From NCBI GenBank assembly GCA_021234155.1, contig JAJEKV010000262.1, positions 374,001 to 438,000 on the forward strand: a DNA stretch of 64,000 bases. Direction: 5' to 3'. Under the pieces are notes generated by a model. It worked only from the letters and a program-made list of their open reading frames with translations, was not told the DNA's origin and made no database searches. This DNA comes from Isoetes taiwanensis. Lineage: Eukaryota; Streptophyta; Lycopodiopsida; Isoetales; Isoetaceae. Below are positions 11,411 to 21,421 of the stretch, piece by piece (the stretch's first letter is position 1; every line of letters starts with the position of its first letter). A program made the position numbers and the translations under genes.

Positions 11411-11934
11411 TTAAGAATATCCTAATATACATACCTTTTTCAGACGTTCTTTTGGCCATGCTACAAATGTGCCCACACTTTCACCAACTGTATCGCCACC
11501 GGGATGTCTTCTTGGAAGAGCCTCATCTTCATAATTGCAGTTTATAATGGAAATCTTACAGAAACTGTTTCCAAGAGGAACACCATGACACATAGAAGTT
11601 GGATTCAGATCTTCGATTTTGCATAAGCCTACTCGGCGCTTCAAGTTTGTTGTTAAAAGATAGCATTCTTCTCCGACACTGATAAAGAACCAGAATGCAT
11701 TGGAAAAAATAGAGGACGAAAAAAAAGAGAACAAGAGAATGCATTCGGAATGGAATCACACTCACTATAGTTTAGCGAGACATCGAATGGGATTGGCTCG
11801 TCGAATGGAATTGAAGGCGTTGTAGACGGATCTTGGGCGCTCTGATAGTCGATTGTTCTTGGGCGCTCTGATAGTAGGAATGATCTTGGGTGCTCTGATA
11901 GTAGGTGACCGATTAGGTGGTGGTAGATTGCCAC
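11411..11934 (-). pseudogene. DUF8039-like transposon-associated protein fragment
   Basis: On the minus strand the first part (upstream of about 11740) contains three near-identical repeats built on LSERPR and QSAQDP. After a frame change the second part reads VGLCKIEDLNPTS, then CHGVPLG, and ends ESVGTFVAWPKERLKK. The closing 'GTFVAWPK' and the preceding 'HG-PLG' resemble DUF8039, a plant domain found in proteins carried by CACTA-type transposons. The exon ends at AAAAAG followed by GTATGT, a good donor. No DNA-binding or catalytic domain is visible. The assignment to DUF8039 is from memory of the motif and needs a profile search. Confidence 0.4.
11829..11904. repeat. Three 25-30 bp direct repeats
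   Basis: CTTGGGCGCTCTGATAGT occurs twice and CTTGGGTGCTCTGATAGT once, separated by 7-9 bases. They lie in the coding direction of the minus-strand fragment and encode a short Ser/Pro repeat. Confidence 0.8.
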
Positions 11935-13961
11935 ATATGCGTTTCTTGAAATTAATAATTAATTGTTATCTTGAAATTGCACTAAAAAGAAAAACACAAT
12001 TTAAATTTATAAATGGCGGGGACGAATTGGTTAATTAAAGGCGGTATAAATTTAAAAGGACGCGAATTTGAATTTATGGTTGTAAATCTGACGGCCTAGA
12101 TTATGAACGCATACATATAAGTTTAAACCAAAACCCCAGTCTCATAGTATCCGCACTTGCAGTTCTATGGCGTCTAGAGGATCTGGCCGCGGCCGAGGCG
12201 CTGGTAGAGGTGGGCGACAGCCCAAAGCACAAATCCAAGCACGGAGGCTGCTGAACAAGCGAAAGCACAAATCCAACAGCGCCTCGGATAATTGATCTGT
12301 TTTTGTTTTGTAATTGATTTCTGTGTCCCTTTTTTTGTTAGGTTTTTAGGATGTTTTTCTGTAATAATAGAGTAATTCTCCGATAAGAAGCATGTGTCCT
12401 CTAATATTTGAGTTCATATGTCCCAAAAATGTATGCAAATAAATGCTTAATGTGTGGCTAAACTGTATTCAATAGGTACTTGTGTTTTTATAGTTATTTA
12501 CGTCCTCGATGAAGATTCAACTCTTTAAGTTGTGGTGTTTATAGTTATTTGTGTCAAAGCATGATTGAATAAGGCATTACATTAGTTTCTATATTTGTAG
12601 ATGAAGATTCGACAATTTAAGTTGTATTTTTTATAGTTAGTTATGTCACGAACATTTTTAGTAAAATGAACGCTTCTGTATTCTTTTCAAATCCATGGCG
12701 CATTTTTGTTAGCTCAATTAAGTAAATGAACTTGCTCTTTATTCTTTTCAAGTCGCGCCAAGCGCGTTTTTGTTGCATATGTTTCGACTTAGCATATATT
12801 TTAGCATTAAAAAATTAACCCATGTGCTGTAATTTCACAGGATCACAAAAGCCAATCAAAAGGAGAAACAAGCAAAGGCGAGACCTCTGACCGGAAAAAG
12901 CAAAGGGCGGATGAAGATGTCAACATTCTGGACACTGCGGCATGTATTGACGTTAGAAGATACATCTGGAATAATAAAGGCTCAGGTGGAACCTCCATGT
13001 CCAGAAGAAGATCTTATAGAGGGGTCAGAATGGTATATGGAGATATTCAAAAGTGGTGGGAAGACAGACCTCATCTTCATGTCAAGGGTAAGAGAGACTG
13101 ATCAAATGAAGAAGCAGGGAATTCTTATTATATGCGAAGTACAGGACGATTCTTTCTGTTCTGTGCTAGTTGAAGTGGGCCAAAAACATAAGAAGAGTCT
13201 AAAGAAGATCAATCGATGTAGTGCTAGCTCTTTTAAAGAGACTGCATTAAGATCAGACGACATGGCCGATAACCTCTTCAAATTTGGGCGGGGGTTGGCG
13301 AGCCATTGACTCCTAAAAAAGAATATGCGAGGGGCTTACAGTTGTTCGACGAGCCATTAGCACGAGGCCCTCGGGCAGTGTCTACTTACAGGCAGTGAAG
13401 GATAAGGAAGAAGAAAGCTCTAAAGGCAGGGAAACCACAGAAGCGACAACAGGCCTTACAAGTGACGGACGATGACAAGGCCAGGCAGTTGGAGGCGATG
13501 AGCAAGCTCAAAAATATCGCGACAAGTATCCACTTTGGGCTGAGCTTCACCCATCGGTCCCGTGGATATGCTTTTCGAGGTCCACTAAAGCCATTTATAT
13601 CAGCGGAAGGTATGACAAGCGGCACTCCTTGGAGATAGTGAGCGGCATGATCGAAAATCGGGGCAAGTGCCAATGCTGCGGATGTAGTGCCGTCGATACG
13701 AGCGAGGAAGGTAATCATGTGGAGCAAGCTGGAGGACTTCATCGAGAATCCTGACATACATTTTATGATAATAGATGGCCAGCATTCAATTGAGGCCCAG
13801 AAGGTTCTAATCAGGAAGGCACAGAATACTGGGCATCAGTTGTTCTATAACCTTTATTCTGTCAGAAACTGCCGGTTTCTGAGCGGCTCAACAACACCTG
13901 CCGAGCTAGCCGAAATAAGCGCACTTCTGAATGACATGGGAAAAACATTCTTATACAAAAG

Positions 13962-14441
13962 GTAATTCTCTTCCCTTATGTTTCGTTTTCGTATTTGCAA
14001 ATTGCGCCAGGCGCGATTTTATATTAGAAGGCAAATCGCGCCAGGTTGCCCACTATAAAGAGCAAAGGCTTCCTGGAATGGTAGCCGTCTCTCCTCAAAC
14101 AAGCAAATCGCGCTTCGCGCAATTTCATATCAGAATGATAAACGCCCCATGTGGGATTTGCCTGCCCTCAGGAGAAAAGGCTATCCATCTAATAGCCAAG
14201 TCTCCTCAGGCTAGGCAATTCTCGCGTGACGCTATTTGCATTCTAATATGAAATCGCGCCGAGCGCGATTTACTTGTTTGACGAGAAACGACTACCAATC
14301 GAGGAAGCGTTTTTCTCTTTAGAGTAGGCAATCGCCGGCGCCGCGATTTGCTTTCTAATATAATCGCGCCCGCCTATGATTTTAAACTAGAAGGATTTAT
14401 TTTATTCACAATTATGAAGCTAACAAGTTTACTCATTGCAG
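13962..14441 (+). other. Inferred intron of copy 1 with internal foldback
   Basis: The donor AAAAG/GTAATT and acceptor CATTGCAG/TCC join TFLYK to SPYIEQLRHAWNQWIEY in frame. The intron contains about seven copies of a CGCGCC-GGCGCG palindrome and a large inverted repeat. Confidence 0.6.
14003..14378. repeat. Foldback inverted repeat with arms of about 120 bp
   Basis: The left arm (14020-14137) and right arm (14239-14361) are reverse complements with scattered mismatches. Shared blocks in order are TATATTAGAAGGCAAATCGC, TAAAGAG, GCTTCCT, TGGTAG, TCAAACAAG, AAATCGCGC and ATTTCATAT. A loop of about 100 bases separates them. Complementarity also continues outward into further CGCG palindromes. 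Confidence 0.75.
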
Positions 14442-16677
14442 TCCCTATATAGAGCAACTTCGGCATGCTTGGAACCAGTGGATTGAATATGGGAAGCCAA
14501 TGCCAACCCGAGCAGGGGCCGGTCAAAAGCGCTGAATTCAAGTTCTTTGGAGAGGGACGCTTAGTGGGAGGCGATATCTGAGAACAAAACCAAGAGCACC
14601 CGGATCAAAGAAAAAAAAGGAGATGAAAAGGGTGATGCTTAGAGGAACCAAGCGTGCCCAAGGATGCACCGCAAGATAGTATTTGCTTGAGATCGGTATG
14701 GGAGAAATGGAATGAATGCGGGATGCCTACGTCGAGAAGAAGTTGCGATTCACAAGGAAGATTTCCTCTGTTGACACATCAATTTTTGATATACATATAA
14801 CAGAGATGAGGAAGGCCCAGGGATTGGACGATCAAGAACTCATCTCAGTTCTGGATAGGTTAATCAGAAAGGAAATCCTTTACAAGAAAACCTCAGCAAC
14901 AAAGGCTATGGAATCCTTTGAAGATGCATGCGAGGAGCTGAAAAATATTAGAGTGCTCAAGAAGGCAGTTGGTGAGGAATTACAAAGGCTTACATCAGAG
15001 TGGTCGTTGTCGGAGTTAGGACTCATGCAAAAGTATAACGTCTCCCACGACGACCTGAAGAAGTATGTCTTTTGGTCCAAGGACTTTGTCAAGCAGCAGA
15101 AGTTGAAGAACGTTGCAAAGATCAGTGGCATTCACACTAAAGTTGCATCCGACTTAAAACGAAAAGTCGCGATGGTGAAGCGGGACTTCGGAGAGAGCGG
15201 AATCCACTTTTTTTTATCAAGTGTCCCTTTGGTTTCAAGTGTGCCTTACCCGAAGTGGGTGCAGGTCCCCATGATATCACACTCTTAGTCCTTGATAGCC
15301 AGAGGCACGGATGGTCGCTTGATGACTATAATACGTTCTTCAACATATGCAATGGTTTCACCACGAAATGAACTACACAAAATTGTCACTATATGTCCCT
15401 CGACATGTCCTATGCATATCTCTAAGCTGCTGCAAATGACTTAGAATCGTGAAAGTCATCCAAACGAGGCGATCCTCATAGGCAACGAAAGGGGCCGGTG
15501 ACTTGACCAAAGACAAAAGTAAAATTTCTCATGTACTTATAATTATGATGGACGATAAGGAATATGAAAGGCTCAAGGGAAAACCAGATGGAGACAAACT
15601 AGCATGGCAGTGCTATCAGTTAGATGAACGCATAATGCGAAACGTCTTCTATCTGGAGCAAGAAGACAAGGGGAAGGGTGTCAAGGTCGTGGAAGAGTTA
15701 GAGGAAGAAGAGGATGAAAACGAGGACGACCCAATTCTTGTGGGCCACATTAAGTATGAGCTCCTAACTTCACATAAGGGTAAGCTAAACAAGAACGGGT
15801 TCTCTATGGACCTTTCCCAGTACCTCATTGAAACATTTTGTCCATTGGGAACAACTTGCTGGGAACTTCACGTTGGAGGTTACATCGGTAGAGAAGCTTT
15901 GAAGTTAGCAAGGAAATGTCAGAGCGTCGTCTCCGATGATCGCGCCAGGAATTTCTTGGACCTCTTCTTTGAGAAAGTACTAGAAAGCATGGTTTCATTA
16001 ATTAGAGAAATTTCGTTTTCTCGTTTGACAATGAAATAGGTCGTGGTCACCCCGGGGATGGTAAGAAATGATTCCTCTCAACCAAAACAAGGCGTCAATA
16101 ATCCTAAGTTCAGCTTGAAAAAATAACACGCGCCATAATTTGACACCAGGCATGTAGCCTAAAGCTGTCATGACAGTAACCGAGGGGTTTGAGCATCATC
16201 ACGAGTGGTCGTAAGGATCGCCATTGCGATTCTTGCGAGAACAAGTGAAGGCAGAATACAAGAAGCACATTGTGTGCATCGTGCTCAAATTACCATCTGG
16301 GGGTTGTATAACTGGTGTACAGAATCGCGACCGCGATCTCTCAGACTACTTTGTTTATCCAATTCAAAGTTGAGATAACACAAAAGCTTAGTGAACAAAA
16401 GTATAACACATAGTGAACTCAAAAAGCATAACTCATATTGAACCTGAAAACAGGTGAAAATGTTATAACAAAAACTTTTTTCAAAATGCTCAGCACAAAG
16501 GCGAAGGCTACATCACTGAGTCTCAAATACAATCTCTGGATCAATACCATGTTGAGCAGCTATTCTTGCAATATGCTCCTTTCCAATAGCAATGGTTTGT
16601 GACAGGTCCATTTCTGTATATCCAGTTGTGTCTGGGATGTCAACATCCATTGCCCGTGCTGCGTTCTGAACACGCTC

Positions 16678-18473
16678 TCACATATCTTGGCTATTAAACA
16701 ATTCGTGTTGCAATTGCTCAGAATATTCATTAGAGGGTACCAGCTTCTGCCTTTTAGGTGAAGGGTCGGGGGAGGTTCTCCCACTTCCAGAGGCGGCTTC
16801 AGAAGTTCCCATATACTCAAAATTAGGAAGGGGCTTGTCCAGTTGCTTGGTTACCAGTGGCATTAAGGTGTCCAAGTTCTTGTTCAGTGCTTCAAGCTTC
16901 TCGAAAGTTGGATCAAGTTTTGCCTGTGCCTTCTCAGTCTGCTCTATCAGTGCCCGGGTCTCCTTCAGCCTTTCTTCGAAGCTTTTCTGATCCAGGCTTT
17001 GTATTATCTGATCCATCTGGCTGAGATCCGTTCCCTGTGTTATATTAATATCAGGCATGTCGGAACGTTGCCCGTCACCTTTCTCATCGTCCTCTTCACC
17101 TTCCTCTTCCATGTCAGGCCTTGCCATTTTCTCTAGAATCTCGAAGAAAGATCGAAGGAAACGGCAAACCTTGTCGTCATACTCAAAAGCAACACTCCGT
17201 TTATCTTGCATCAACGCAACCCTTGAGGCAGTTCCGCCCGAGAAGAAATCCAAAACACAACCTTCTAACGGTACCAGCTCCTTCACTATATAATAGACAT
17301 AAGAGGTTTTTGCCTGGCTCTTGAGGACGAAGTTGCCTTCCATAGCTGCCCATGAGAATTTGGGTTTACGTGTAAAGAACTCCAAATACTTTCTTTTTGT
17401 TTTTGCATCTACCTCTTAAATTCGCGATGTCGGATATTTTGGAAGGAGTGCTTTGTGGGCTTTCTCGACTTTGAGTCGGTCTTGAGGTCCAAGTTGGGCT
17501 TAACGGGCAGCACCCAAACGTCACTCCTGTTTATTGTCACATGGCTGACATAATACTGAAATTCTTTAATATTTTTTTTGCTCTCCCATCCTTTCTCTTC
17601 ATACGCCCCTAGGGGAAACATGGGAGCTACCTTATATCGGCTAAAGATCAGTACAAACAGTTTGGCAAATGTGCCGATCGAGAAACATGACTACATGGTA
17701 CACTTTTGCATTTGTCATGCTCGCAACTCTGCTAAAAAATGCGTGTATTTTTTCACATCCCCGGCCGTGGAAAAACTACGCATGTCAACAAAAATCAAAC
17801 CGGCATTTTTCGACACCGTCTGCATACACAAGGATGCGGTTTTTGTGACTTCTTTGCACAATGTTTTGCTTCTCTTTCATTTTCCGGCCTCTTCGGCCTC
17901 GGTATAGCAAAAATAGCTTCCAAAAAGCGTAGGCGGATTACCTTGAACGCCTCTTTATTATAGTTCGCTTTGGCGTACTTTCGAAAATGCGGTATCGCAA
18001 TATCAAGAGACGTTGCTCGGGCGACTCACGGAAAACATGAAGCCAACTCTTCAAAATTATTGTATAGCTCCTCTCGAGATAGAATTGGCATATGATAACA
18101 CTTCACGACGCATGAGTGAAAGTGTTACGATGTCTAGAGCCCTCATTCGAACAATTAAAACGTCCTGTATATCCTTGTTTGCGCACTTTCAAGAAAGCCT
18201 TGCCCTGTAAGATTTGGTCCATCAATTGGCTTACCTCGGCATTGTTCATTCCTCGTAGGTTTCTTAGGAATGTCTTTGAAGAAATCCTTTGAAGGTTTTT
18301 CTCACGGTAATTCCCCGATCATCGGTGAGCTTTCGGCTTGCCCATTTGTTGACAACTTCTAGGAGTTTGGACCGGAAGATTCTTGCATGAAAAGGAACGC
18401 TTCTCATCCTTGGTTCCTTAACCTTCAAAGTTGTGGCTTGGGGGTAGACTTTGTAGCACCTCCTAAGCGGCAA
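16678..18473 (-). pseudogene. ParB-like plus DNA-methyltransferase-like gene, copy 2
   Basis: This minus-strand copy runs tail-to-tail against copy 1. Near its start (about 18180-18270) it reads LRGMNNAEVSQLMDQILQGK followed by AFL, matching STTPAELAEISALLNDMGK and TFL of copy 1. Further on (about 17690-17840) LIFVDMRSFSTAGDVKKY takes the place of LLVLDSQRHGWSLDDY. About 160 codons later VLDFFSGGTASRVALMQDKR and SVAFEYDD look like motif I and the acidic loop of a beta-type methyltransferase (FxGxGT-like, here FFSGGT). The C-terminal 130 residues are acidic, probably coiled coil, and hold a basic SPKRQKL that could be a nuclear signal. The last frame (16678-17385) is intact for 235 codons, while the upstream parts are shifted. 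Confidence 0.45.
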
Positions 18474-18482
18474 AGCGCAATT

Positions 18483-20138
18483 TAAGAGGTTACCTAGGTG
18501 GCTCTACTTGCGCCTAGACAAGCTGGCATGGGTCGAACAAGAACGGATATCTCTTCTCTTATCTATCCTATCTTGTGTGGTTGGGTTTTTGATCAAATAC
18601 AGGTTGGCTTCATGATGGTAGGCCACACTCATGATGACATTGATGCGCTCTTGGTAACTATTCAACGTTAACGCGCAGGGTCGGATGCTCTAACTATTCG
18701 AACTAATGCAACTCTTCGGAGAATGTAGCACGAAGGCACCGACACCATACCTTGTTACCGAGGTTCCCGATTGGAAGGGGTTCATAAAAGGTTACATTCC
18801 AGATAAGAAGGACCGTTTGGTTGGTCACTTGGAGCCCTTATTATTCAAGTTCTGCATGAATGATGGTGGCCATTAATGTATTACAAGATGAGACCTGGTC
18901 ATAGAGAATGGTTGCCAGAAAAGGGTATTCGGATGTGGAAAGCAGATGACAATGGTTTGCCAAAGATACCGATTGGCTCGCCCAAGACTGTCAGGCCATA
19001 TGCATGCCTTAAGGACATAGGAGCATTGAGGCCGTCCATTGCAAAGTACATGATGCATTGGGCTAACATCTTCAGGGCTGGTGTGAACTCGTGGTCTAAT
19101 ACCTACATGAACGAGGTCATGGACTACTGGTGCGAAGTGATGCGTGTGCTAGGTGAAGTACCCCCGGGCAATCCATAAATTCAGAACTTCTGGCCTCAAA
19201 CAAGGCAAGTTCTACTTCAAGAGCCTGAATCTATTCAGGTCGATCCATATGACGCTCCGGCTGCCTATGTTGGACCTGCCAAGGATAAACCCAAGAATGC
19301 AGTGGAGATATTTGACCCATACCAAGATGTACAGAAAGGTATGTTTCTTCTTGTAAGACCAGCAGATGGATGCCCTACATGGGTAGCCTATACGGAAGAG
19401 GATCCAATACAAGATCCCACTGCCCCTCATTATAACGAGGTTTTTGTTTCTTGGTGGGAGCCTGTGGCTAGGAAAGGCACCCCATACGCTCAACAGTACA
19501 TGATGCATTGGGCTAACATCTTCAGGGCTGGTGTGAACTCGTGGTCTAATACCTACATGAACGAGGTCATGGACTACTGGTGCGAAGTGATGCGTGTGCT
19601 AGGTGAAGTACCCCCGGGCAATCCATAAATTCAGAACTTCTGGCCTCAAACAAGGCAAGTTCTACTTCAAGAGCCTGAATCTATTCAGGTCGATCCATAT
19701 GACGCTCCGGCTGCCTATGTTGGACCTGCCAAGGATAAACCCAAGAATGCAGTGGAGATATTTGACCCATACCAAGATGTACAGAAAGGTATGTTTCTTC
19801 TTGTAAGACCAGCAGATGGATGCCCTACATGGGTAGCCTATACGGAAGAGGATCCAATACAAGATCCCACTGCCCCTCATTATAACGAGGTTTTTGTTTC
19901 TTGGTGGGAGCCTGTGGCTAGGAAAGGCACCCCATACGCTCAACAGTATCGGGACTGCTGGCATAAAAAGTGGAGGTCGAATCCTAGTGACAGACCACGT
20001 TATCAGCCTCTGAAAACGATAGACTATGCTTGGATGGAGGATCCGAAGCCATTATTGGTTGTGATACCTCCTATTGTAGGAATCCAACTACATGAATTGC
20101 TTGCTAAAGAGGCATCTGAGGAAGGAGATGAAACTTGA
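18483..20138 (+). pseudogene. DUF7869-type protein, 5'-truncated C-terminal part
   Basis: The fragment starts abruptly at the edge of the minus-strand copy 2 and reads GFMMVGHTHDDIDALL, the hallmark 'GHTHEDID' segment near the C-terminus of DUF7869-type proteins. It goes on with TEVPDWKGFIKGYI, MYYKMRPGHREWLP, and finally FVSWWEPVARKGTPYAQQY and RDCWHKKWRS. Frameshifts occur near 18690, 18875 and in each duplicated block. A 450 bp segment is tandemly duplicated, so the protein order is repeated. The upstream domains seen in the other copy (2.6-7.2 kb) are missing, which suggests truncation by rearrangement with the neighbouring gene. Confidence 0.55.
19051..19950. repeat. Perfect 450 bp tandem duplication
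   Basis: 19051-19500 and 19501-19950 appear identical until the last two bases, where CAACAGTACA becomes CAACAGTATC. The short homology CAGTA or AGTACA at the junction suggests slippage or end joining. The reading frame is kept because 450 is a multiple of three. Confidence 0.85.
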
Positions 20139-20282
20139 GTCTTACAGGTACATTAAAGCATTTCAAGATAGACTATTTATTATCCATAACATCACTACAA
20201 TAGACTATTTTTTATTCATTACGTCTCGCATTTTTCATCTTAACACAAGAGCTCTTACACTATAACATGTTGAACAGGTGAT

Positions 20283-20525
20283 TCATTCATCTTCAGGATC
20301 ACTAGTAGTGATCCCTGATATCTCATAGCTCATGCGCTCAGGAAGCCAAATCAGATGGATCATCACACGAATTGACGCAGGGCAGCGAATCTCAGCGCCC
20401 AAAGCTAGGCGTCGCAGGTAGGGATCAAGAAGAAGATGCCTGTCTAGGCAGCCAACAAGATCAGAGTGGCTCATTGAGCACTTGATCGCCTCGATGTGGT
20501 GAACTGATGACGGCGAAAAATCCAT
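20283..20525 (-). CDS. Small 80-residue acidic-tailed protein, paralog 1
   Basis: The frame gives exactly 80 residues with ATG in the context CTCCCATGG. It aligns without gaps to the product of 20895-21137 with about 30 of 80 identical positions, including HI at 10-11, KC at 15-16, DL at 22-23, Cys 26, LDP at 33-35, Cys 48, WLP at 60-62, YE at 67-68 and the tail DE. There is no signal peptide or membrane segment. The C-terminus is acidic (DPEDE). The function is unknown. The TATA box, 5' leader and spacing to the start codon match those of the paralog. Conservation of length and promoter despite large sequence divergence favours real genes under constraint. Confidence 0.6.
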   Translation of the reverse strand: MDFSPSSVHHIEAIKCSMSHSDLVGCLDRHLLLDPYLRRLALGAEIRCPASIRVMIHLIWLPERMSYEISGITTSDPEDE

Positions 20526-20560
20526 GGGAGATGAATGAACTTTAGCCCCGAAGTGAGAAG

Positions 20561-20590
20561 TTTTTATAGTGAGGTAGAATTATTGGGGTA
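20561..20590 (-). promoter_or_regulatory. TATA box and CCAAT motif of paralog 1
   Basis: CACTATAAAAAC lies on the minus strand with TATA starting 43 bases before the ATG, and CCAATAATTC lies just upstream. The leader ends in TCATTCATCTCCC directly before the ATG. All three elements recur before paralog 2. Confidence 0.6.
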
Positions 20591-20894
20591 GACTTTATCC
20601 CAATTATTGCGCGTGTATAAGACTGTTGTATACATACAAGTATAATCCATCTTTCGTATGGATATGTTTTGTGGATTCATGATGGTAGAAGTTTTTGTGC
20701 TTTAGTAATACAAGTGTGATTGAAAAGCTTGCAGATATAGTGGAAGTCGAAGAGCACAACCCTACACTACACTCAGGTATGATACATCAAACAATATTCA
20801 TTGAGCTATTACATCCTTATATAGTTTATAGGTGCTCATAGCATTATTTATTATATCATAAACAGATACAGTAGTCATCACTGATAACATTGAT

Positions 20895-21137
20895 TCACTC
20901 ATCATCAACATCAAAGCTCGTGATGCTATTCAGCTCATAGATCTCCTGATCAGGAAGCCAGTAAATGTGGACTTTAACACGAGTGAGCTTCCTACAGGCA
21001 CTAGCAGGACCATCAGCCTTAGATTGGAGCCATGGATCAAGATTAACACCATTTCTTGCGCATTCATTCAGATCGTTGTAGCTCAAGTAGCACTTGAAAG
21101 ATCGGATGTGCTCTGGACGAGGCATCGAGGAAGCCAT
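20895..21137 (-). CDS. Small 80-residue acidic-tailed protein, paralog 2
   Basis: I start this gene at the ATG at 21137 because it follows the same TCATTCATCTCCC leader as paralog 1 and gives the same 80-residue length; an earlier in-frame ATG at 21230 would lie upstream of the TATA box. Conserved positions are HI, KC, DL, Cys 26, LDPWL, Cys 48, HIYWLP, YEL and the acidic tail DVDDE. No known domain is recognised. The gene lies 370 bp from paralog 1 on the same strand, consistent with an old tandem duplication. The two paired Cys positions could bind a metal or form a fold, but that is only a guess. Confidence 0.6.
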   Translation of the reverse strand: MASSMPRPEHIRSFKCYLSYNDLNECARNGVNLDPWLQSKADGPASACRKLTRVKVHIYWLPDQEIYELNSITSFDVDDE

Positions 21138-21172
21138 GGGAGATGAATGATCTCTACCCCCGAGTTGAGCTG

Positions 21173-21215
21173 TTTTTATAGTGAAGTGAAAATAATAGAT
21201 GTGAATTATTGGTGT
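21173..21215 (-). promoter_or_regulatory. TATA box and CCAAT motif of paralog 2
   Basis: TTCACTATAAAAAC has TATA beginning 43 bases before the chosen ATG, exactly as in paralog 1. ACCAATAATTC lies about 30 bases further upstream. Confidence 0.6.
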
Positions 21216-21421
21216 AGAATGTAGGGCCATTATAGTGCTTCTACAAGTATCATGTACCCGTACAAGTATAACACATAATTTGTATGTATATGTGTATGTT
21301 AATTACCTCATGTTTGTTGGGCTTGAGAACTAGGTGAAAGTATTCGTGCTTGAGCAAATAAGGTGTGCTTAAAATTCTCAAAATTGCGTTATTTTATCCA
21401 ATTAATGAAATCATGCTTTAG

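Larger units (their letters stand above)
12169..16039 (+). pseudogene. ParB-like plus DNA-methyltransferase-like gene, copy 1
   Basis: A first exon from ATG at 12169 encodes an Arg/Gly-rich stretch (SGRGRGAGRGG). After an intron ending at 12838, an exon reads DTAACIDVRRYIWNN and YGDIQKWWEDRPHLH. Later blocks in changing frames include FDEPLARGPRAVSTYRQ, RYDKRHSLEIVSGMIE, then MIIDGQHSIEAQKVL at about 13760, which resembles the GxH(R/S) core of ParB and DGQHR proteins. A 480 bp intron (13962-14441) with clean GT and AG ends follows. A helical region (14716-15200) leads to LLVLDSQRHGWSLDDY and, about 160 codons later, TFCPLGTT and REALKLARKCQSVVSDD. These resemble motif IV and motif I positions of N4/N6-adenine or cytosine methyltransferases of the beta order. 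The expected (D/N/S)PP(Y/W) is absent. At least five frameshifts show decay. Confidence 0.45.

Noticed and set aside
12911-13309. 132-codon frame starting at 12911
   Set aside because: For its first 60 codons a different frame gives more protein-like sequence (DTAACIDVRRYIWNN) that joins an acceptor at 12838. The later part is used in the copy 1 call.
13386-13757. 123-codon minus-strand frame
   Set aside because: It lies opposite the copy 1 coding blocks, which make better protein on the plus strand; it is a shadow.
21138-21230. Longer start for the second 80-residue gene at 21230
   Set aside because: The extension covers the TATA box and leader shared with paralog 1, so it is promoter sequence.
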